From an uncultured Eubacteriales bacterium (GTDB taxonomy: Bacteria; Bacillota; Clostridia; Oscillospirales; Acutalibacteraceae), in the NCBI GenBank assembly GCA_900320235.1, contig ONRO01000086.1, positions 1-5,766 of the forward strand: DNA of 5,766 nucleotides, in the 5' to 3' direction. Position numbers and translations under genes: made by a program. The notes under the pieces are model-generated. The model did not search any database. It was given only the letters and a program-made list of their open reading frames with translations, and was not told where the DNA came from. This document shows, piece by piece, positions 1-5,316 of this stretch (its first letter is position 1; the number at the start of each line of letters is the position of its first letter).

Positions 1-139
1 AAAGCCGCTTTTTCTGCCCTGCCTTCTGTTGTTTCCGCAGATAATCTTTTATCTGAAAGCTTTGCCCCGTCAGGGGTTGTGTACAATTTATTGCACCATA
101 CCAATAGATTCAGCATCGCTGCACTATATGCAGCCTATC

Positions 140-168
140 TTTTATGCCTTATATAATGAAAATATAAT
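140..168 (+). promoter_or_regulatory. Weak candidate promoter for rny
   Basis: A perfect TATAAT at 163-168 lies 17 nt downstream of a poor -35 hexamer (TTTTAT, 140-145). A second TATAAT sits at 152-157 without a usable -35. The surrounding stretch 151-176 is almost entirely A and T, so chance matches are likely. If real, it would give a leader of about 150 nt before rny. The only good -35-like hexamer nearby, TTGACG at 232-237, lacks a well-spaced -10. Confidence 0.25.
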
Positions 169-248
169 ATTATTATCGCTTATCCCTTCTGCAGCGGGAT
201 ATATTTTCCCATGCGTTCAGGATAGGTGTGATTGACGGCACCTTTGAG

Positions 249-284
249 ATGATAATTAACGATGAAGCTGAAAACAATTATCAT
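249..284 (+). repeat. 9-bp inverted repeat in rny leader
   Basis: ATGATAATT (249-257) is perfectly complementary to AATTATCAT (276-284), separated by 18 nt. It ends 21 nt before the rny ribosome binding site. In RNA it would form an AT-rich hairpin; in DNA it could be a protein site. The low complexity of the region makes coincidence possible. Confidence 0.4.
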
Positions 285-321
285 GAAAACTATCAATTAA
301 AAAACAGGAGGTGTCAGTTTT

Positions 322-1875
322 ATGGATCCGGTTCTGGCAATAATTCTTATTGTTGTCATTTCCGTTGTTGTCGGTATTCTTGCGTTTATCGGCGGCGTAC
401 AGTACAGGAAAAAGATCGGAGAGGAAAAAATAGGCTCCGCTGAGCAGGAAGCCAAAAGAATTCTCGAGGATGCTCAAAGATCCGCAGAGGCTTCTAAAAA
501 GGAAGCGCTGATCGCCGGTAAGGACGAAGCTCACAGACTTCTTACCAACGCAGAAAAAGAAATATCAGACAGAAGACGTGAAATGCAGCGTCAGGAAAGA
601 CGTATTCAACAGAAAGAGGAAACTGTTGAAAAGAAGCTGGACGGCCTTGAGAAAAAGGAAGAGGCTGTTGCTCAGAAAAACAAGGCTGCTGAAAACAGAC
701 TTGCCGAGGCTGAAAAAATCAAGCAGAGTGAATTTGAAATGCTTGAAAAAATCTCGGGACTTACAGCCGAACAAGCTAAGGCTTATATTATCAATAATCT
801 TGACAATGAGCTTACACATGAAAAAGCTGTCAAGATCATGGAATTTGAACAGAAAACCCGTGATGAAAGTGAAAAGGTCGCAAGAGAGATCATTTCTCTT
901 GCAATACAGAGAGTTGCTGCTGACCATGTAAGTGAATCAACCGTTTCGGTTGTTCCGCTTCCCAGTGATGAAATGAAGGGCCGTATTATCGGACGTGAAG
1001 GCAGAAATATCAGAGCTATTGAAACTATTACAGGCGTTGACCTTATTATCGATGATACGCCGGAGGCTATTACACTCTCATGCTTTGAACCTGTAAAGCG
1101 TGAGATCGCAAGGGTAATGCTTGAAAAACTTATCTCTGACGGTCGTATTCATCCGGCAAGGATTGAGGAAATGTATGAAAAAGCCCGCCGTGAGGTTGAG
1201 GCAATGATTAAATCCGAGGGCGAACGTGCTATTATCGAAGCAGGTATCAACGGTATCCATCCCGAACTTGTCAAGCTTCTCGGAAGACTTCACTTCCGTA
1301 CAAGCTACGGTCAGAATGTTCTCGATCATTCGCTTGAAGTCGCTTATCTGTGCGGCATGATGGCGTCTGAACTCGGACTTGAGCCTACTATGGCACGCAG
1401 AGCAGGTCTTCTCCATGATATAGGAAAAGCTCTCGATCACGAGATCGAAGGCTCACATATTGAAATCGGTGTTGATGTTGCACGCAAGTATAAGGAAAGC
1501 GAAATCGTTGTTCATGCTATACATGCTCATCACGGCGATGTCGAGGCAAAAACAATTATTGCCTGTCTTGTTCAGGCTGCTGATGCTATTTCTGCAGCAC
1601 GCCCGGGAGCAAGAAGAGAAAACATCGAAAATTACATAAAGCGTCTTGAAAAACTCGAGGAGGTCGCTTCCTCATTCGAAGGCGTTGAAAGAAGCTTTGC
1701 TATCCAGGCAGGCAGAGAGGTTCGTATTATCGTCAAACCTGATATGATAAAGGATGACGAAATGATCCTTCTTGCAAGAGATATCTGCCGCAAGATCGAG
1801 GAAGAGGTTGAATACCCCGGCCAGATCAAGGTAAATATTATTCGTGAAAGCAGAGCTGTTGAGTACGCTAAATAA
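322..1875 (+). CDS. rny: Ribonuclease Y (membrane-anchored endoribonuclease)
   Basis: RNase Y is the endoribonuclease that starts bulk mRNA decay and processes many transcripts in Firmicutes, acting at the cytoplasmic membrane. All expected parts are visible in order. Residues about 3-27 form one hydrophobic membrane anchor. Residues about 30-205 are a long charged, Lys/Glu-rich coiled coil. A KH RNA-binding domain covers about 210-275, with the GREG loop at 224-227. The HD domain carries H336, the H365-D366 pair in LLHDIGKA, H398/H403/H404 and D418-type metal-site candidates (AADA). The 517-aa length matches the usual ~520 aa, so the gene is intact. The start is fixed by AGGAGGTG at 306-313, 8 nt upstream, and by the membrane anchor beginning directly after it. 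A strong terminator follows 9 nt after the stop, so it appears to be the last gene of its transcript or monocistronic. The usual Bacillus companions ymdB and spoVS are not downstream. Identification is secure. Confidence 0.97.
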   Translation: MDPVLAIILIVVISVVVGILAFIGGVQYRKKIGEEKIGSAEQEAKRILEDAQRSAEASKKEALIAGKDEAHRLLTNAEKEISDRRREMQRQERRIQQKEETVEKKLDGLEKKEEAVAQKNKAAENRLAEAEKIKQSEFEMLEKISGLTAEQAKAYIINNLDNELTHEKAVKIMEFEQKTRDESEKVAREIISLAIQRVAADHVSESTVSVVPLPSDEMKGRIIGREGRNIRAIETITGVDLIIDDTPEAITLSCFEPVKREIARVMLEKLISDGRIHPARIEEMYEKARREVEAMIKSEGERAIIEAGINGIHPELVKLLGRLHFRTSYGQNVLDHSLEVAYLCGMMASELGLEPTMARRAGLLHDIGKALDHEIEGSHIEIGVDVARKYKESEIVVHAIHAHHGDVEAKTIIACLVQAADAISAARPGARRENIENYIKRLEKLEEVASSFEGVERSFAIQAGREVRIIVKPDMIKDDEMILLARDICRKIEEEVEYPGQIKVNIIRESRAVEYAK

Positions 1876-1883
1876 TGTTTATG

Positions 1884-1913
1884 AGGAACCGGTCAGTCGA
1901 TCGGTTCCTTTTT
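1884..1913 (+). terminator. Intrinsic terminator after rny
   Basis: An 11-bp stem pairs 1884-1894 with 1899-1909 (one G-U wobble at 1892/1901) around the tetraloop AGTC, followed by TTTTT at 1909-1913. It starts 9 nt after the rny stop. It lies only 29 nt before the start codon of the next gene on the same strand, leaving no room there for a full promoter. Confidence 0.92.
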
Positions 1914-1942
1914 GATTGCCGTGCATAAGGAGTCTGACAGCT

Positions 1943-2806
1943 ATGAAAAAAATTATTCGTCTGAGCTTTTTTACTATCATTCTTATAGCCTGTATGCTGA
2001 TTCTGTGTTCCTGCCGCAGCGATCCGAAAAGTGAACAGGAAGTGCTTGACTATGCTCAAAGAAAATACGGCAGCTGTACACTTGTGGAAAGCGATACTTC
2101 TGACAAAGACAAGACAGTCATTACAGTGCGTGACGACTCCTATGGCTTTACCTACAATGTCACAAGCTCTGTCAATGATATCAATATCGACGGTTCTGTT
2201 TTCGGAAAAGTTGAAGATACTTATGACTCATATATTCCTTCATTCAGGGATTTCATTGCAGAAGATGCAAAAAATGATTTCGATTATATACGCTCAAATT
2301 TCAAAATAAAAACGGAACTTAACGATACAACTCTGCGCAGCCTTATGTATATTTACATTGACGACAGCGACATAAAAAATGCCAGGGAAATAACAAGGCG
2401 CGCTGCTTCGATCTTTTCGCATTATGATAAAAAGAATGTCTTTTCTTTATATGATGTCACATCTTTCGATAATAACGAGCAGCTTCTCGGAAAATGCAGC
2501 GTTACAAAAGGTGAATGGATGGATTATGAGGCAATAATGGACGACCGTATCATACAATGGGCAAAGTCCAGAAAAAGCAGCTGCACTTATCTTCGCAAGG
2601 AAAAGCATAAATTCAGCGAAACTGGTCTGTCACCCGGAGATGTTATGAAATTTTACTATGAAACCGATATCAACTGTCCTCAGGATCCCGATGACGAGAT
2701 AACACTTTATTATTTCAAATCTGACGGAAAAGAATTCTATGTTGCAGATTTCATGTATACCGTGACAGATTCTTATTATTCAAATTATGATGAGGTTTTC
2801 GGATAA
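1943..2806 (+). CDS. Putative secreted lipoprotein, unknown function
   Basis: I do not recognise this 287-aa protein. The N-terminus has Lys/Arg at positions 2, 3 and 6, a hydrophobic stretch about 7-22, and a lipobox-like LCSC ending at Cys24. It should therefore be a type II signal-peptide lipoprotein anchored on the outer face of the membrane. The mature part is rich in Asp, Tyr and Ser, has no further membrane segment, and carries four more cysteines (45, 185, 214, 245). The opening of the mature part (a YAQRKYG motif, then an ITVRDDSYGF / NVTSSV / INIDG pattern) looks like a compact alternating beta domain; this is an impression, not a family assignment. ATG 1943 is chosen over an in-frame TTG at 1916 because AAGGAG (1927-1932) sits 10 nt before it and because the lipoprotein signal starts there. 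It is flanked by terminators on both sides, so expression must come from read-through past the rny terminator or from a promoter inside rny. Confidence 0.85.
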   Translation: MKKIIRLSFFTIILIACMLILCSCRSDPKSEQEVLDYAQRKYGSCTLVESDTSDKDKTVITVRDDSYGFTYNVTSSVNDINIDGSVFGKVEDTYDSYIPSFRDFIAEDAKNDFDYIRSNFKIKTELNDTTLRSLMYIYIDDSDIKNAREITRRAASIFSHYDKKNVFSLYDVTSFDNNEQLLGKCSVTKGEWMDYEAIMDDRIIQWAKSRKSSCTYLRKEKHKFSETGLSPGDVMKFYYETDINCPQDPDDEITLYYFKSDGKEFYVADFMYTVTDSYYSNYDEVFG

Positions 2807-2815
2807 AACGGATCC

Positions 2816-2858
2816 AGCCCTTTGCGCCTGTCAGTAAACTGCGCAGAGGGCTTTTTTT
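2816..2858 (+). terminator. Intrinsic terminator after lipoprotein gene
   Basis: A 12-bp stem pairs 2816-2827 with 2841-2852 (one wobble at 2822/2846) around a 13-nt loop, followed by seven T residues (2852-2858). It begins 10 nt after the lipoprotein stop codon and isolates the next gene, which has its own promoter. Confidence 0.93.
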
Positions 2859-2873
2859 ATTTCTGTGACTGTC

Positions 2874-2902
2874 TTCACACGTTTTTATCATCTGCATATT
2901 AT
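2874..2902 (+). promoter_or_regulatory. Sigma-A type promoter for the cysteine-rich gene
   Basis: TTCACA (2874-2879) and TATTAT (2897-2902) are separated by exactly 17 nt, each one mismatch from the vegetative consensus. The site sits between the terminator of the preceding gene and the start of the next. Transcription would begin near 2909, giving a leader of about 60 nt. Confidence 0.55.
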
Positions 2903-2912
2903 GATGATATAA

Positions 2913-2946
2913 GGCGATAACCGAAAGCCTGCCTTTACGGTACGCC
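2913..2946 (+). promoter_or_regulatory. Stem-loop in 5' leader of the cysteine-rich gene
   Basis: An outer stem GGCG/CGCC (2913-2916 with 2943-2946) encloses an 8-bp inner stem. In the inner stem ACCGAAAG (2920-2927) pairs with CTTT-CGGT (2933-2941), with A2937 bulged and a 5-nt loop CCTGC. Unpaired ATA and A join the two stems. It would lie a few nucleotides from the predicted RNA 5' end and stops 10 nt before the ribosome binding site, so it does not sequester it. It matches no riboswitch class I know; a 5'-end stabilising hairpin is the simplest reading. Confidence 0.4.
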
Positions 2947-2971
2947 GGAATAAAACAAGGAGGACAATTAT

Positions 2972-3793
2972 ATGCCTGATAATTTCATAACACCCGATGA
3001 AGGCGAGGCTTTTCGTCTTGACAAGGTAAAGGAAGCCGTCTGCATTAACGCTCCGAGAATTTATGATTCATGCTCAGACAAGGATTGTCTTGAGGACCTG
3101 CCAGTCATGCTGACAAAGCCCGGACAATGTCTTATCGACAAAGCTACAAGTGTTCGTCTTAACACCGTGAACGTATGCAATGTTGCTGTCAGTCTTCAGC
3201 CTGTCCCGTTTCACAGCGGCTTCTACGCAATAGACATGACATTCTATTTCGATGTCGGACTTGACGCTTTCATGGCTCCGAATGCTTTGCCTATGCCTGT
3301 CAAGGGGCTTGCAGTATTTTCAAAGCGTGCTGTTCTTTTCGGAAGTGACGGCAGCGTCAAGGTATATACATCAGACTGTGCAGATGCACCGGAAGGACTT
3401 TCAGTTCCCTCTCAGAACTGTCCGAAAGCTGTCGTTCAGGTTGCCGAGCCGGTTGCGCTTTCAGCAAGACTTGAAAAGCACAGATCGCCCTGTCCGATGC
3501 CGCCGTTCAGAATACCCGAAAGCATAATCAGACGCTACGGCGGAGAATTTGTTCAGAGCGAATCAGAAAAAGATGTTCTTGTTTCTATCGGAATATTCAC
3601 AATTGTTCAGCTCGAACGTGATGTTCAGATGCTTATCCCGGCTTATGATTTCTGTATGCCAAGAAAGGAATGTGTTGCAAGCTCTGAAGATCCCTGCGAG
3701 CTTTTCAGCAGCATAGATTTCCCCACAAGTGAATTTTTCCCCAAGGATCACCCTGCTGACAAAAAACACAGACGTCCGTGCAATGAAGCCTGA
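2972..3793 (+). CDS. Cysteine-rich hypothetical protein
   Basis: A 273-aa protein with 12 cysteines (24, 34, 39, 53, 69, 136, 150, 174, 228, 234, 242, 270) and no signal peptide or membrane segment, so probably cytoplasmic or spore/envelope-associated without classical export. The N-terminal motif around residues 31-43 (YDSCSDKDCLEDL) recalls a conserved clostridial hypothetical family; I cannot assign a function and say this from memory only. Visible parts are an acidic N-terminus (1-20), the DSC-x4-C motif, a beta-rich centre (about 60-135), a Pro/Cys-rich linker (about 165-182), and a Lys/His-rich tail (258-273) ending near Cys270. The cysteines are mostly spaced singly and do not form obvious CxxC zinc-ribbon pairs, which suggests structural or cross-linking roles or dispersed metal ligands. 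The start is firm: AAGGAGG (2957-2963) lies 8 nt before ATG. It is transcribed alone, from its own promoter to the shared terminator at 3930-3966. Confidence 0.85.
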   Translation: MPDNFITPDEGEAFRLDKVKEAVCINAPRIYDSCSDKDCLEDLPVMLTKPGQCLIDKATSVRLNTVNVCNVAVSLQPVPFHSGFYAIDMTFYFDVGLDAFMAPNALPMPVKGLAVFSKRAVLFGSDGSVKVYTSDCADAPEGLSVPSQNCPKAVVQVAEPVALSARLEKHRSPCPMPPFRIPESIIRRYGGEFVQSESEKDVLVSIGIFTIVQLERDVQMLIPAYDFCMPRKECVASSEDPCELFSSIDFPTSEFFPKDHPADKKHRRPCNEA

Positions 3794-3870
3794 TCTGTAA
3801 ACGGCCCGGCTCAGCACCGGCAATACAATTGATCCCGGTATACGCTTACAATCCGGGGGGGATTTACAGA
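3794..3870 (+). other. Foldable 77-nt segment after the cysteine-rich gene
   Basis: TCTGTAAA (3794-3801), starting directly after the stop codon, is perfectly complementary to TTTACAGA (3863-3870). Inside this 8-bp closing stem two hairpins can form: GCCCGG with CCGGC (3804-3809/3817-3821, one bulge) and CCCGG with CCGGG (3834-3838/3853-3857). Together they make a three-way junction. An alternative pairs ACCGG with CCGGT (3816-3820/3835-3839). A run of seven G (3855-3861) and an imperfect tandem repeat (about 3832-3850 versus 3851-3868) are also present. It could be a 3'-UTR RNA structure, a small degenerate repeat element, or chance. Confidence 0.35.
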
Positions 3871-3929
3871 AAGAGGGTCATATTTTTTGCCGGAATTCTA
3901 AATATCTGTCAAAAATCATAGATCAGATT

Positions 3930-3966
3930 AAAACGGCAGCCCGATGTTTTTCCGGGCTGCCGTTTT
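3930..3966. terminator. Bidirectional terminator between convergent units
   Basis: A perfect 14-bp stem pairs 3930-3943 with 3953-3966 around a 9-nt loop. It has four A residues at its left base and four T residues at its right base, so it can act on both strands. It serves the plus-strand cysteine-rich gene and the minus-strand operon whose last gene ends at 4008. Confidence 0.93.
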
Positions 3967-4007
3967 ATTTCAGATAAAGCCAGGGCTTAATAGCCACTAT
4001 ATCTTTA

Positions 4008-4322
4008 TCATCTTATGTTTTGCTGAAGGACACGTATCACGCTTTTCATTTCTTCTTTCGGAATTATTCCTACAAAACTATCGTCTATCTGTACCTCTCC
4101 TATCAGAAAAGGTCTGATCCATGCGCTTATAACAATTACATGATCCTGCGGTACATCTATCCGGATATATTTCGGAGCCGTCAGAAACCCGGTTCCCCAG
4201 CGCCAGACATTTTCATTGTTTTCAATTTTATTCTTGAACCCATGATGTGTCAGAATATATGTGATATTATTCAACGCCTGATTTGTATCATTAACATTAA
4301 ATTGGTAAAAACTTCTTGACAT
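4008..4322 (-). CDS. Hypothetical 104-aa protein downstream of birA
   Basis: A small soluble protein with no signal peptide or membrane segment. The N-terminal motif SFYQFNV and the central VWRWGTGFLTAPKYIRID block, followed by alternating strands (about 52-86) and a C-terminal helix (about 88-103), suggest one compact alpha/beta domain. From memory, similar blocks occur at the N-terminus of longer hypothetical proteins of Ruminococcaceae and Lachnospiraceae, some with added membrane segments; here only the domain is present. That resemblance is uncertain and gives no function. The start ATG at 4322 is supported by AAGGAAG (4338-4332), 9 nt away. It lies 31 nt after the birA stop with no terminator between, so it is probably the last gene of the birA operon, ended by the hairpin at 3930-3966. 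Confidence 0.8.
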   Translation of the reverse strand: MSRSFYQFNVNDTNQALNNITYILTHHGFKNKIENNENVWRWGTGFLTAPKYIRIDVPQDHVIVISAWIRPFLIGEVQIDDSFVGIIPKEEMKSVIRVLQQNIR

Positions 4323-4353
4323 TATTCCTGTCTTCCTTTCAGTCCATTATAGA

Positions 4354-5316
4354 TCAATAAATCCCCTGTACAACAACCTCACCTGAATTGATCAGATGAA
4401 TATTTCCCTCTTCGTCACGCACCTCAAGCTCTCCGCCGGAAGTTATGCCTACTGCAGTTCCTGCAATTGTCCTGCCGCCGTTTGTTGTGCTGACCTGTCT
4501 GCCGACAGTTGCGCACAGCTTACTGAAGTGCTCTGTTTCCTCCTGCGAAAAGCCCGCAAGAAATTCTGCCGATGTCTTATCAAGGCTTCTCAACACACAG
4601 CGGAAAAATTCATTCCTGTCTATTTTTCTGCCAAGCTCAAGACGAAGTGAGGTTGCCTTCTGTCTGATCGGCTCAGGGAATTCCTCATTATTCACATTGA
4701 TACCTATACCGATAAGCACACAATCAATACGGTCTGATTGAGCAGACATTTCCGTCAGTATTCCGCAAAGCTTTTTATTTCCCACTATTATATCATTAGG
4801 CCATTTTATCCTTGCATCAAGTCCGGTATACTCCCTGACAGCCAGACATACTCCATAACCTGCCGCAAGTGTTATCGCCGATATCTCTCCCGGTGGAAGA
4901 TCCGGACGAAGAAGTAAGCTGAAATATATTCCGCCGATGTCAGAGTTCCACGCCCTGCCGAGTCTGCCCTTGCCGCCCGTCTGCTTTTCCGCAGCGATCA
5001 CAATACCGCTCGGTTCTCCGTATCTTGATCTGCGCTTCAGCTCTTCATTTGTGGAATCCACGGTTTTCATTACTTCTATTTTTCTGATAAGGCTTGTTTC
5101 AAGCCCCTGAGAAATCTTTTCCGCATCAAGCATCTCAGGCTTTTCCGTAAGGCGGTAGCCTCTGTTTGTAACGGAATCTATCTTATAGCCCTCACTGCGG
5201 AGAACCTTTATATTTTTCCATACTGCAGTTCTTGAAACACCAAGCATTTTGCTGAGCTGTTCACCGGACACATAGCCGTCTGTGCTCTCAAGCACCTTTA
5301 GGATCTTTTGCTTCAT
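4354..5316 (-). CDS. birA: Biotin-protein ligase / biotin operon repressor
   Basis: This enzyme activates biotin with ATP to biotinyl-AMP and transfers it to the acceptor lysine of carboxylase carrier proteins; with an N-terminal helix-turn-helix it also represses biotin genes when biotinyl-AMP accumulates. At 320 aa it has the full three-domain, group II layout. A winged helix covers about 1-58, with LSKMLGVSRTAVWKNI as the HTH and GYKIDSVTNRGYRL as the wing. The catalytic domain includes DSTN (87-90), the biotinyl-AMP loop GGKGRLGR (114-121), KWPND (171-175), KLCGIL (182-187) and GIGINVN (203-209). An SH3-like C-terminal domain runs from about 268 to 320. All key motifs are intact. The start is fixed by GGAGGG (5327-5322), which lies inside the end of the upstream gene, and by an ATGA overlap with that gene's stop, indicating translational coupling. 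No coaX follows, unlike in some Firmicutes. Confidence 0.96.
   Translation of the reverse strand: MKQKILKVLESTDGYVSGEQLSKMLGVSRTAVWKNIKVLRSEGYKIDSVTNRGYRLTEKPEMLDAEKISQGLETSLIRKIEVMKTVDSTNEELKRRSRYGEPSGIVIAAEKQTGGKGRLGRAWNSDIGGIYFSLLLRPDLPPGEISAITLAAGYGVCLAVREYTGLDARIKWPNDIIVGNKKLCGILTEMSAQSDRIDCVLIGIGINVNNEEFPEPIRQKATSLRLELGRKIDRNEFFRCVLRSLDKTSAEFLAGFSQEETEHFSKLCATVGRQVSTTNGGRTIAGTAVGITSGGELEVRDEEGNIHLINSGEVVVQGIY

Larger units (their letters stand above)
1..321. other. Left-edge region upstream of rny, no supported gene
   Basis: No gene is supported here. On the plus strand, one frame is open from the left edge to a TAA at 154-156 and another to a TGA at 233-235. On the minus strand a frame is open from an ATG at 116-114 off the left edge, but it has no ribosome binding site. 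None gives a recognisable protein, so 1-156 could be the tail or head of a gene lying mostly outside the window, or simply non-coding. Small inverted repeats are visible: CAGATAA/TTATCTG (38-55, 4-nt loop) and CTGCA/TGCAG (119-133). From about 140 the sequence becomes strongly AT-rich and looks like the promoter and leader region of rny. Confidence 0.5.

Noticed and set aside
64..76. CCCC-GTCA-GGGG hairpin as a terminator
   Set aside because: The stem is only 4 bp and is not followed by a T-tract on either strand.
228..443. 71-aa open frame crossing into rny
   Set aside because: It overlaps the rny start in another frame, has no good ribosome binding site and gives a low-complexity, Arg/Cys-rich product.
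565..1440. Antisense and alternate-frame open reading frames inside rny
   Set aside because: They are shadows of the repetitive Lys/Glu coiled-coil and HD-domain codons, with no ribosome binding sites or recognisable domains.
1916..1942. Upstream TTG start for the lipoprotein (9 extra residues)
   Set aside because: It has no ribosome binding site, lies directly after the terminator T-tract, and would put extra residues before a typical lipoprotein signal; ATG 1943 has AAGGAG.
2913..2946. Known riboswitch (fluoride, c-di-GMP, preQ1, ZTP)
   Set aside because: The short leader has suggestive GGCGAT and GAAA pieces but lacks the conserved cores of these classes and does not overlap the ribosome binding site.
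3563..3823. 86-aa minus-strand open frame opposite the end of the cysteine-rich gene
   Set aside because: It has no plausible family or ribosome binding site and lies opposite a well-supported gene.
3794..3870. BirA-type biotin operator suggested by the CTGTAAAC ... ATTTACAG arms
   Set aside because: Firmicutes BirA sites are palindromes with half-sites about 14-16 nt apart; here the arms are 61 nt apart, lie downstream of a gene, and no biotin genes are nearby.
3794..3870. Insertion-sequence or MITE ends
   Set aside because: The 8-bp terminal inverted repeats have no flanking target-site duplication that I can see, and no second copy is present in the window.
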